Shown here piece by piece: positions 13,517-19,992 of a DNA stretch of 19,992 nt (positions are counted from its first letter, which is position 1; each line of letters opens with the position of its first letter). The stretch comes from an uncultured Bacilli bacterium (GTDB lineage: Bacteria > Bacillota_I > Bacilli_A > RF39 > UBA660), in contig CANQXM010000011.1 of assembly GCA_947627835.1 (NCBI GenBank), positions 1 to 19,992 on the forward strand. Direction: 5' to 3'. Both the position numbers and the translations under genes were made by a program. Below the pieces are notes generated by a model. It was not told where the DNA came from. It ran no database searches and saw only the letters and a list, made by a program, of their open reading frames with translations.

Positions 13517-16450
13517 TTACTGTTTTATTATATTTGTGACATTAACTTGATATTTATCAAAGCGTTTGGTGACTTTTCCTTCGATTAATACTAAGTCGTT
13601 TTTTTTCAGATCATTTAATAATGGATAGACTTGTTTAAAAGCTACAAAGTCGCAGGTTTTTGTTTCATCACTTGCTAGAAGAAACGCCATAGGTTCTTTT
13701 TGTTTGGTTTCAATTCGGCGAATATTTTCAATAATAACAATACACTTTACATATTTATCAAACATTTTTGGTAAATTTTCACATTTGGTTATTTCTGCAC
13801 TTTGAAATTTACTAGCTGGATGGTTGCTTAGGTAAAAACCAAAGATTTCTAATTCTTTTCCCCGTGTATCGATTTCCTCTTCTTCTACCCGTTTTAGTTT
13901 GGGTTTCATTACACCATATTCATCCATATTTTCCATACGAGTTTGATCGCTATCGCCGACTAAAAGCGCATAGTTAATGGCTGCATCGATGTTTTCTTTG
14001 AGCGTTTGATGACTTTTTTCCATCTCGTCAAAGGCACTTGCATCAATTAAACATTCAATTGTTTTCTTATTGATGCTTTTTTTATAAGTTCTCGCGACAA
14101 AGTCAAAGAAGTCTTTATATTTGCCATTTTTTTCTCGTTCTTTGATAATGGCTTCTGACGATTCTGTTCCTAGATTTTTAATGATTGTAAATGGCAAAAT
14201 TAGGGTGTTTTTGACAATTTGATATGTACTTGCACTGGCATTGATATCTGGATGAATAATTTGATAATTTCTCTTTTTGGCTTCTTTGATGTATTCTTTA
14301 GTTTTTTCAATACTATCAATACTCATATTGAGTAAATTGGCAATGTAATAAATAGGATAATTTACTTTTAAATAAGCCATTCGATAACCAATTAGGGCAT
14401 ACGAAACGGAATGGGCTTTATTAAAGCCATAATTTGAAAATTTTAAAATGAGTTCATAAATTTTTTCTGCTAAATTTTGTTCATATCCTTTGGCAATGGC
14501 ACCTTTAATAAATTTTTCATGTGATTGTTCGATGACTTCTTTTTTCTTTTTGCTCATGGCTCTTCGGATGTTATCACTTTCTTGGAAAGTAAATCCCCCA
14601 ATTTTGGATAGTATCTGCATAATTTGCTCTTGATAAACGATAATTCCATAAGTTTCTTTTAGAATTTCTTCTAAGTCTTTATGCAGATAATCAATTTTTT
14701 CTTTTCCTTCTTTTCTTCTTATAAAGGAATCAATATTTTCCATGGGTCCAGGGCGGAATAAAGCTAGTGCTGCCACTAAGTCTTCAAACGTAGTTGGACG
14801 AAGTTTCTCCATAAAATGAGTCATCCCACTACTTTCAAATTGAAAGATTCCCAATGTATCGGCATTATAAAATAAATTCAGTACTTTCTTATCTTCTAAG
14901 CTAATTTTATTTAAGTCAATTTCTTCTTGTGTTCCCATACGAATTAAATCTAGAATATTTTGAATAATGGTTAGGTTTCTAAGGGCTAGAAAATCCATTT
15001 TTAAAAGACCTAATTCTTCTAGATAGTTCATGGTTACTCCAGTAAGCATTTCTCCTCCACTATAACAAATTGGAATTACGCTATCAAGGGGATGGGAAGA
15101 AATTACCACTCCTGCTGCATGCGTGGAAATATGACGTTTTAAACCTTCTACTTTCATGGAAAGTTGATACCAATTTTGAATGGTTTGGTTATTTTCTAAA
15201 TAGAAAGCCACCCGTGAGTTCGTTTTATTTTCTTCGAGTGTTTTTTTAGGATCAATGTAAGCAACAAATTTATTTACCAGTTCTTGATCTAATTCTAGAC
15301 ATTTGCCAATATCTCGCAAGACTAGTTTACTACCGAGCGTTCCAAATGTCATAATTCCTGCCACACAATCTTCATGATATTTTTGTTTGACATATTCAAT
15401 GACTTTTCCACGTTTTGTATATTCAAAGTCAATATCAATATCTGGCATGGTGATTCGGTCGGGATTTAAGAAACGTTCAAATAGTAAGTGATATTTGATT
15501 GGATCGACATCTGTAATTCCCAAAGAATAAGAAACTAATGAACCGGCGGCACTTCCTCTACCTGGTCCTACTAATATGTTATTTTTTTTGGCAAATCGCA
15601 CATAATCATAAACAATGAGAAAGTAATCAACAAAACCCATTTTTTCAATGACTGCTAATTCATATTTTAATCGTTCAATATATTCTTTTGGTACATTATT
15701 TTGACAGCGTTTTTGTAATCCCTTTTTCGTCAAGGCTTTTAAATAATCCAATGAGTTTTCAATCGTATCATCAAAATGGGGAATGTAGCGATTATTTTTG
15801 GGAATTTCGACATTTAAGTCTTTACTAAATAAGAAGGTTGTTTTGGCATCCTCTTCTTCGATTTTTTCAATAAAATAGTTTTTTTCATAATTTCGAGGAG
15901 TAAAATTGCTCTTGGTTTCGCCATTTTGAATCATGGTTAAGTAGTCTAGACTTTGGGTATCTTCTCTTTTTAAGGCTCGTATATCATTTACGTATACAAT
16001 TTTATCTGTATAAATGAGGGCGCTATTTCTTTCATAGTAAGATTGATAACCAATCCAAAGATCTTCAAAAACATTTGCCATTTCATGATACAAATGACTA
16101 TTTTCAAAAGGAAGAATAATCCTTAAATGGTGATGATATAGTTCGTAATCTGAAACTTCTACTGAACGGGTTTCTTTTATTGTATGAATTTTTAGTAAAT
16201 TTTGGTATCCGTCGTAGTTTTTGGCATAAGCATAAAATGTTTTTCCATTAAATTGTAGTTCTAGACCGATGATGGGTGTAATTTCGTTTTGTTTACAATG
16301 ATCATAAAAATCCATGACGCCATATAAATTTTCATCTACTAAAGCACCGGCGGTAAGATGATGACTTTTTAAAAAAGAAATTAACTCTTCTATTTTAATT
16401 GTACTTTTTAATAAGGAATAATCTGACGTTATTTTTAAAGGTACATACAT
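13517..16450 (-). CDS. dnaE: DNA polymerase III alpha subunit, DnaE3 type, with degenerate PHP domain
   Basis: Error-prone essential polymerase that extends RNA primers before hand-over to PolC in Firmicutes. I start it at the ATG at 16448-16450 (MYVPLKITSDYSLL, 977 residues), aligned with the usual family start and preceded by GTGGGGTGG; an ATG five codons upstream lacks a ribosome site. The PHP domain (1-270) has lost its metal ligands: KITS replaces the HxHT motif and VDEN replaces TDHN. The polymerase core is intact (GPGRGSAAGSLVSY at about 295-308, MPDIDIDF at about 335-342, LLKMDFLALRN, RPGPMENI, FNKAHSVSYA). GFYLSNHP precedes a C-terminal OB fold (about 900-977). It is shorter than Bacillus DnaE (about 1115) and has no exonuclease domain. 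It forms a tandem with polC. Confidence 0.97.
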   Translation of the reverse strand: MYVPLKITSDYSLLKSTIKIEELISFLKSHHLTAGALVDENLYGVMDFYDHCKQNEITPIIGLELQFNGKTFYAYAKNYDGYQNLLKIHTIKETRSVEVSDYELYHHHLRIILPFENSHLYHEMANVFEDLWIGYQSYYERNSALIYTDKIVYVNDIRALKREDTQSLDYLTMIQNGETKSNFTPRNYEKNYFIEKIEEEDAKTTFLFSKDLNVEIPKNNRYIPHFDDTIENSLDYLKALTKKGLQKRCQNNVPKEYIERLKYELAVIEKMGFVDYFLIVYDYVRFAKKNNILVGPGRGSAAGSLVSYSLGITDVDPIKYHLLFERFLNPDRITMPDIDIDFEYTKRGKVIEYVKQKYHEDCVAGIMTFGTLGSKLVLRDIGKCLELDQELVNKFVAYIDPKKTLEENKTNSRVAFYLENNQTIQNWYQLSMKVEGLKRHISTHAAGVVISSHPLDSVIPICYSGGEMLTGVTMNYLEELGLLKMDFLALRNLTIIQNILDLIRMGTQEEIDLNKISLEDKKVLNLFYNADTLGIFQFESSGMTHFMEKLRPTTFEDLVAALALFRPGPMENIDSFIRRKEGKEKIDYLHKDLEEILKETYGIIVYQEQIMQILSKIGGFTFQESDNIRRAMSKKKKEVIEQSHEKFIKGAIAKGYEQNLAEKIYELILKFSNYGFNKAHSVSYALIGYRMAYLKVNYPIYYIANLLNMSIDSIEKTKEYIKEAKKRNYQIIHPDINASASTYQIVKNTLILPFTIIKNLGTESSEAIIKEREKNGKYKDFFDFVARTYKKSINKKTIECLIDASAFDEMEKSHQTLKENIDAAINYALLVGDSDQTRMENMDEYGVMKPKLKRVEEEEIDTRGKELEIFGFYLSNHPASKFQSAEITKCENLPKMFDKYVKCIVIIENIRRIETKQKEPMAFLLASDETKTCDFVAFKQVYPLLNDLKKNDLVLIEGKVTKRFDKYQVNVTNIIKQ

Positions 16451-16454
16451 TCTA

Positions 16455-16463
16455 CCACCCCAC
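16455..16463 (-). promoter_or_regulatory. Ribosome binding site that fixes the dnaE start
   Basis: GTGGGGTGG on the minus strand lies about 4 bases before the ATG at 16448-16450. It overlaps the alternative in-frame ATG at 16463-16465, which has only an A-rich stretch ahead of it. The downstream ATG is therefore preferred. Confidence 0.6.
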
Positions 16464-16473
16464 ATTCTTTTTT

Positions 16474-16482
16474 ATTATATCA
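16474..16482 (-). promoter_or_regulatory. Extended -10 promoter of dnaE-polC
   Basis: TGATATAAT on the minus strand, the same nonamer found ahead of polA, sits 23 bases before the dnaE start. A weak TTCCTT lies at the -35 position with a 17-base spacer. It is divergent from the rpmB promoter. Confidence 0.6.
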
Positions 16483-16573
16483 TTTTCTTTTTCTGAAAGG
16501 AATGAATTCTTTCCTCTACTATTATTATTAATGGTCTGCGTCCTATTTCCTTTTTTTCTTGGCATTTTTTAAT

Positions 16574-16602
16574 TTGACTTGGTCTTATAATCATGTTAAA
16601 AT
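16574..16602 (+). promoter_or_regulatory. Promoter of rpmB
   Basis: TTGACT (16574-16579), 17 bases, TAAAAT (16597-16602): 5 of 6 matches at both boxes with ideal spacing. Transcription would begin near 16609, followed by the ribosome site GAGGTG and the ATG at 16634. The remaining bases between this promoter and that of dnaE are AT-rich with no recognisable gene. Confidence 0.7.
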
Positions 16603-16633
16603 CGTTAATGAAAGAAATTGTGAGGTGAAGATT

Positions 16634-16792
16634 ATGGCGAAGAATGTATCAAAGAAAAAACCTTTATCTGTAAATTTACGTAGTAAAGCTTGCAATGCAA
16701 CCAAGAGTCGTCAAAAACCTAATTTACAAAAGAAAACGATTCATGGCGAAAAAGTCATTATTAGTGCTAGAGAAGCAAAGAAAGCAAATTAA
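16634..16792 (+). CDS. rpmB: Ribosomal protein L28 (bL28), short form
   Basis: Large-subunit ribosomal protein; 52 residues against the usual 60-63. The core NLRSKACNATKSRQKPNLQKKTI matches the L28 block (N-RSHAMN-S-R---ANLQKVRI), and VIISAREAKKAN matches VYVSARALKSGK. Compared with Bacillus L28 it lacks two or three residues near the N-terminus (including the MARKC Cys), about three in the beta-turn after NLQK, and the last few C-terminal residues. The start is the ATG preceded by GAGGTG six bases upstream; a longer in-frame reading from 16559 would run through the promoter and is rejected. It sits beside the prkC-rsgA-rpe group, as in Bacillus, and is followed by a terminator. Confidence 0.9.
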   Translation: MAKNVSKKKPLSVNLRSKACNATKSRQKPNLQKKTIHGEKVIISAREAKKAN

Positions 16793-16815
16793 AACTCCTT
16801 GTTCGGAGTTTTTTT
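16791..16815 (+). terminator. Terminator of rpmB, probably also ending rpe
   Basis: AAAACTCC-TTGTTC-GGAGTTTT forms an 8-bp stem, running into seven T on the plus strand. It starts inside the rpmB stop codon and ends at the rpe stop codon on the minus strand. In the minus direction the stem is followed by TTTTAATTTG, a weaker but possible terminator tail. Confidence 0.85.
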
Positions 16816-17443
16816 ATGCCTTTAATTTTTGAATATTTTTTTCATAATTTTCATTCATACATATATAAGAACCACTTACAATGATGTCCGTATAAGGTGC
16901 TACTAATTTTTTAATCGTGTTATCAATTCCTCCATCGACACTAATTAAAAATTTTTTTCCTTTTTGCAATTTTTTTAATTCTTGTAATTTCAATGTTACA
17001 TTTAAGATAAATTCTTGTCCGCCATAACCCGGATTTACTCCCATCATTAAGACCAAATCTAGTTGTTCTAAAAAAGGAGTAAGCACTTTTACTGGCGTTT
17101 CTGGGTTAATACTCATCCCCACTTTTATTCCTGATTTTTTTATTTCTTCGATAATTTTTTCTGGGTGTTCACACGCTTCATAATGAAAGGTTATGAATTC
17201 TGGATTTAATTTCATGGCTTCTTTAATTTGTCTTTCTAAATCAATCGTCATTAAGTGAATATCAAGCGGTTTTTGATGATTTTCTAATAACGCTTGCATT
17301 TCTTCCCATGTATAGTTTAATTCTCCAGCAAACCATCCATCCATGATATCTACATGAATGTAATCTGCCGAAGATGCTTCAATTTCTTTAATGGTATCTT
17401 CTTTACTTTTCATTGATTTTAAAAATGAAACAGAAACCAGCAT
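16814..17443 (-). CDS. rpe: Ribulose-phosphate 3-epimerase (divergent)
   Basis: Pentose-phosphate enzyme interconverting ribulose 5-phosphate and xylulose 5-phosphate in a TIM barrel; 209 residues. DYIHVDIMDG (metal-binding His and Asp, about residues 27-36), DIHLM (second His), GVNPGYGGQ (phosphate grip) and ISVDGGI (catalytic Asp) are all present. The N-terminus departs from the usual PSILSADF (here VSVSFLKSMK), and the FVPN that normally follows MDG is missing, so it is a divergent member; a related aldose-phosphate epimerase is an alternative. The start codon follows the rsgA stop by one base, with AAGGAGGG inside the rsgA end, so it is translationally coupled. The rsgA-rpe order is that of Bacillus, but the thiamine pyrophosphokinase gene (thiN) that follows there is absent. 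Confidence 0.88.
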   Translation of the reverse strand: MLVSVSFLKSMKSKEDTIKEIEASSADYIHVDIMDGWFAGELNYTWEEMQALLENHQKPLDIHLMTIDLERQIKEAMKLNPEFITFHYEACEHPEKIIEEIKKSGIKVGMSINPETPVKVLTPFLEQLDLVLMMGVNPGYGGQEFILNVTLKLQELKKLQKGKKFLISVDGGIDNTIKKLVAPYTDIIVSGSYICMNENYEKNIQKLKA

Positions 17444-17444
17444 T

Positions 17445-18275
17445 TTATCCCTCCTTTAGCATTTTTAGATAAGAGTCATATCTACTTTTAGAAATGAGCC
17501 CTTGTTCTACTGCTTTTTTGATTTCACAATCTTTTTCTTTATCATGCCAGCAGTCTTTAAAACGACAAGAATAATTTTGAAATTCGATGAATGCTTCTTT
17601 GATTTCTTCTTTCAAGTATCCTTTTATATCTAATGATGAAAATCCTGGGGTATCTGCAATATATCCTTCTTTTATTTCATAGATTTCGGTATGTCTGGTT
17701 GTATGAACCCCTCGATTTAATGCGTTACTAATGGGTGAAGTTTTTAGGGAAAGCGCAGGATTTAATTCGTTTAGTAAGGTTGATTTTCCTGCTCCGGTTT
17801 GTCCTGTTACCACAGCGATTTTGCCTTTTAAGATTTCTTCTAGTTTTTGATAATTTCCTTTTTCAATCACTTGATATCCAATTTTTTGATAGATGGTTTT
17901 GATGTTTTGATACGCTATCATTTCTTCTTTGTCTAACAAATCTAGTTTGGTGAAGTAAATGATTGGGGTGATATGATTTAAGGTTACTAGGGTAATTTGT
18001 TTATCTAATAGAAAACTTCCAAAATCTGGTTTTTTCATCGAAGTTACGATGATGGCAAAATCAACATTGGCAATACTTGGACGAGAAAGTTCATTTTTTC
18101 TTGGTAAAATCTCCATAATCCATTTTTTTTCTGGATCAATTTTACAATGATCTCCCACAAGAGGAATTTGTTTTTCTTTTCGAAATTTTCCTCTTGCTTC
18201 GCAGACAATTTTTTCTTTCCCCGTATCTACCGTATAGAAGTTGCTGATATTTTTGATGATTCTTCCTTCGATCAT
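17445..18275 (-). CDS. rsgA: Ribosome small subunit-dependent GTPase RsgA
   Basis: Circularly permuted GTPase that acts in late 30S subunit maturation. I start it at the second ATG (MIEGRIIKNISNFY), which fits the family start and overlaps the prkC stop as TAATG; an ATG two codons upstream is possible. It has 276 residues. Order: OB fold (1 to about 65), G4 as TKLD (about 109-112, instead of NKxD), G1 GQTGAGKST (about 158-166), G2 TTRHT, G3 DTPGF (about 208-212), then a zinc domain C-x4-C-x-H-x5-C (CRFKDCWHDKEKDC). The order G4-G1-G3 is the mark of the family. Flanked by prkC and rpe as in Bacillus. Confidence 0.96.
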   Translation of the reverse strand: MIEGRIIKNISNFYTVDTGKEKIVCEARGKFRKEKQIPLVGDHCKIDPEKKWIMEILPRKNELSRPSIANVDFAIIVTSMKKPDFGSFLLDKQITLVTLNHITPIIYFTKLDLLDKEEMIAYQNIKTIYQKIGYQVIEKGNYQKLEEILKGKIAVVTGQTGAGKSTLLNELNPALSLKTSPISNALNRGVHTTRHTEIYEIKEGYIADTPGFSSLDIKGYLKEEIKEAFIEFQNYSCRFKDCWHDKEKDCEIKKAVEQGLISKSRYDSYLKMLKEG

Positions 18276-19992
18276 TAGCATAGTCCTGTATCACAAATTG
18301 GTTCTTCCACTGGCGGTTTTTCATCTCCGGTCGATGGTTTTGGTGCGGTTGCTACAGTTATGGTAAGAGTTGCTCCACGAATGATTGGATCTCCTTCTTT
18401 TCTTGATTGTTTAATAACGGTTCCTGCGGTATGAGTTGTATCTTCTTGTTCGATGACATTTACAGAAACACCATAATCGGATAAATAGCTTTTTACATCA
18501 TCGGCGGTATATTCTCCGGTTGTAAAATCTGGGTAAATTTCAACATTCGGAATATATAGCGTGATAATGTCTCCTTTGGATAATTTGGTTCCTTCTGGTA
18601 CGGATTGTTCAATGACTTTGTTTTGTTCGATGTTGTCATCTTGAACGTCTTTCTTTTCGATAAATACCTGGAGTTTTCCTTCTAGTAATCCTTCTACATA
18701 GGTATAATCTTGACCTACATAATTTTCGACTGTAATTTTGGCATCACCTTCACTCAAATATAGGGTTACGGTTGTCCCAGTAGTTCGTTTACTGCCAATG
18801 CTTGGATTGGTTTTCACGACTTTTCCTTCTTCGATTTCAGAAGAGGAAATCGTTTCTACGTCATCTGAAACATTAAAGCCTTCTTCTTGCAATTTTTGAA
18901 TGGCTTCTCTTTCGGTAAGTCCTACAATATTTGGAACGGTAATTTCTTTTTGATTGGTGATGGCTGGAATTAAAACCACTACGGAAGTTACGATAACCAC
19001 AAGTCCTGTAAAGATAGATGCTAGCACAATTAGAATCCGATTTTGTTTCTTTAAATCATTTTTCGTAATTTGTTTGGCCAAGGGTTCTTCGTCACTTTCT
19101 TTCTTTTTTTCTTTTAGGTCTTTTTTCTCTTCTTTTTGAGCGTCGGTTAGTTTTTTGGATACTTTGGTACTATCCAAATCTTCTGGATATTCTAATTTGA
19201 TTTTTGGTTCATGAATTCTTGCTTCTTCCATACAAGTCATTAAATCTTCATGCATTTCTCTAGCATCGGCATAGCGATTTTTCGGGTTTTTCGCGGTGGC
19301 ACGAATGATTATGTTTTCGATACTTTGTGGAAGTTCCGGGAGTTCTTCTTTAATACTTGGCAAAGGTTCTTTCAAATGTTTTAGCGCAATTTCAACGGCG
19401 TTATCACCTTTATATGGAAGTTTTCCTGTTAATAGTTCGTACATCAAAATTCCCATGGAATAGATGTCACTTTGAAGGGTAGATCCTTTTCCATTTGCTT
19501 GTTCTGGTGGAAGGTAGTGAACACTTCCCATCACGGAATTGGTTTGGGTTAATTGGGTTGCATTCATAGCCATGGCAATACCAAAATCGGTTATTTTTAC
19601 AACGCCATTTTCTTGAATCATAATATTTTGGGGTTTAATATCTCGATGAATAATATAGGAATCGTGGGCCATTGTCATTCCATCTGTAATTTGTAGCATA
19701 ATATCAATCACTTCGGGAATGGTTAATTTGCCACGTTTTTTTAATAATTCTTTGAGGTGTTTTCCTTCGATGTATTCCATTACAATGTAGTACTGACCAT
19801 TATCTTCTCCGACATCGTATACCTCTACAATATTTGGATGGCTTAAGCTACTTGCCGAAAGTGCTTCTCTTTGAAATCTTCTTACAAATTTCTCATCAGT
19901 AGATAAGTCTCCCCGCAATACTTTTACTGCTACGTTACGATCTAGGATGGTATCATAAGCTAGGTATACATTAGCCATTCCTCCCTCACCAA
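18275..19992 (-). CDS. prkC: Serine/threonine protein kinase PrkC with PASTA repeats (5' end cut by window)
   Basis: Membrane kinase of the PrkC/PknB type that senses muropeptides or lipid II and phosphorylates cell-wall and translation proteins. The visible part begins in the glycine-rich loop: bases 19979-19990 encode GEGG just before MANVYLAYD, so about 20 N-terminal residues lie beyond the window. Counting from that Met: VAVKV (ATP Lys19), HRDIKPQN (111-118), DFG (131-133), GSVHYLPPEQ activation segment, kinase end near 250, a Lys/Glu-rich juxtamembrane linker (255-310), one transmembrane helix (about 314-341), three PASTA repeats (about 345-543), and a proline-rich tail ending ICDTGLC. 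The stop overlaps the rsgA start. The phosphatase gene prpC is expected upstream but is not visible. Confidence 0.96.
   Translation of the reverse strand, partial: GEGGMANVYLAYDTILDRNVAVKVLRGDLSTDEKFVRRFQREALSASSLSHPNIVEVYDVGEDNGQYYIVMEYIEGKHLKELLKKRGKLTIPEVIDIMLQITDGMTMAHDSYIIHRDIKPQNIMIQENGVVKITDFGIAMAMNATQLTQTNSVMGSVHYLPPEQANGKGSTLQSDIYSMGILMYELLTGKLPYKGDNAVEIALKHLKEPLPSIKEELPELPQSIENIIIRATAKNPKNRYADAREMHEDLMTCMEEARIHEPKIKLEYPEDLDSTKVSKKLTDAQKEEKKDLKEKKKESDEEPLAKQITKNDLKKQNRILIVLASIFTGLVVIVTSVVVLIPAITNQKEITVPNIVGLTEREAIQKLQEEGFNVSDDVETISSSEIEEGKVVKTNPSIGSKRTTGTTVTLYLSEGDAKITVENYVGQDYTYVEGLLEGKLQVFIEKKDVQDDNIEQNKVIEQSVPEGTKLSKGDIITLYIPNVEIYPDFTTGEYTADDVKSYLSDYGVSVNVIEQEDTTHTAGTVIKQSRKEGDPIIRGATLTITVATAPKPSTGDEKPPVEEPICDTGLC

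Noticed and set aside
16495..16513. Imperfect 7-bp hairpin around GAATGAATTC between dnaE and rpmB as an operator or terminator
   Set aside because: Short, includes a G-T pair, has no T run, and is expected by chance in AT-rich DNA.
16576..16592. TATAAT at 16586-16591 as the -10 of rpmB
   Set aside because: It is only 6 bases from TTGACT, too close; the TAAAAT 17 bases away fits instead.
16559..16633. N-terminal extension of L28 (MAFFNLTWSY)
   Set aside because: It covers the TTGACT/TAAAAT promoter and has no ribosome site; GAGGTG points to the ATG at 16634.
1..19992. CRISPR arrays, insertion sequences, prophage genes, toxin-antitoxin pairs, tRNA or rRNA genes, riboswitches
   Set aside because: Nothing of these kinds was seen; every long stretch is filled by recognisable housekeeping genes and the gaps are too short.

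Overview
The window is an AT-rich, gene-dense chromosomal segment from a low-GC Gram-positive bacterium (Firmicutes/Bacilli or a related Erysipelotrichia/RF39-like gut lineage; the exact taxon is inference). Evidence: both PolC and DnaE3-type replicases, a PASTA-domain PrkC kinase next to rsgA and rpe as in Bacillus, a ylbM/ylbN(yceD)/rpmF neighbourhood, strong AAGGAG-like ribosome sites, and TGA used as a stop (so not the Mycoplasma code). No mobile element, CRISPR array, tRNA or rRNA was seen, and no gene-free stretch exceeds about 170 bases.

Layout. (1) 1-2126, minus: murD (3' end cut by the window edge), rpmF (L32) and yceD. yceD-rpmF form a two-gene operon closed by a hairpin terminator, and murD then has its own promoter. 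(2) 2171-3855, plus: tmcAL (ylbM) divergent from yceD, then a stand-alone DEDDh exonuclease with a perfect-consensus promoter that overlaps the end of tmcAL. (3) 3862-7947, minus: polA, a class I glutamine amidotransferase (peptidase C26) and mutM, with overlapping ends. (4) 8011-8919, minus: a DUF3419/BtaA-like putative SAM-dependent enzyme with its own promoter and terminator. (5) 8993-16450, minus: dnaE and polC in tandem, only 9 bases apart. (6) 16634-16792, plus: rpmB (short L28), divergent from dnaE. (7) 16814-19992, minus: prkC (5' end cut), rsgA and rpe, a translationally coupled operon.

Functionally the core of the window is DNA replication and repair (DnaE, PolC, Pol I, Fpg and an extra proofreading-type exonuclease), flanked by ribosome and cell-wall functions (L32, L28, RsgA, TmcAL, MurD, PrkC).

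The most striking observation is in rpmF. L32 here starts with a nine-residue leader, MLKLDLQAF, followed by AVPFRRTSK. The leader is almost identical to the N-terminal extension of Firmicutes ribosomal protein L27, which the cysteine protease Prp removes between F9 and A10. Cleavage at the same place here would yield exactly the ordinary mature L32 N-terminus. This suggests that Prp-dependent maturation may extend to a second ribosomal protein in this lineage.
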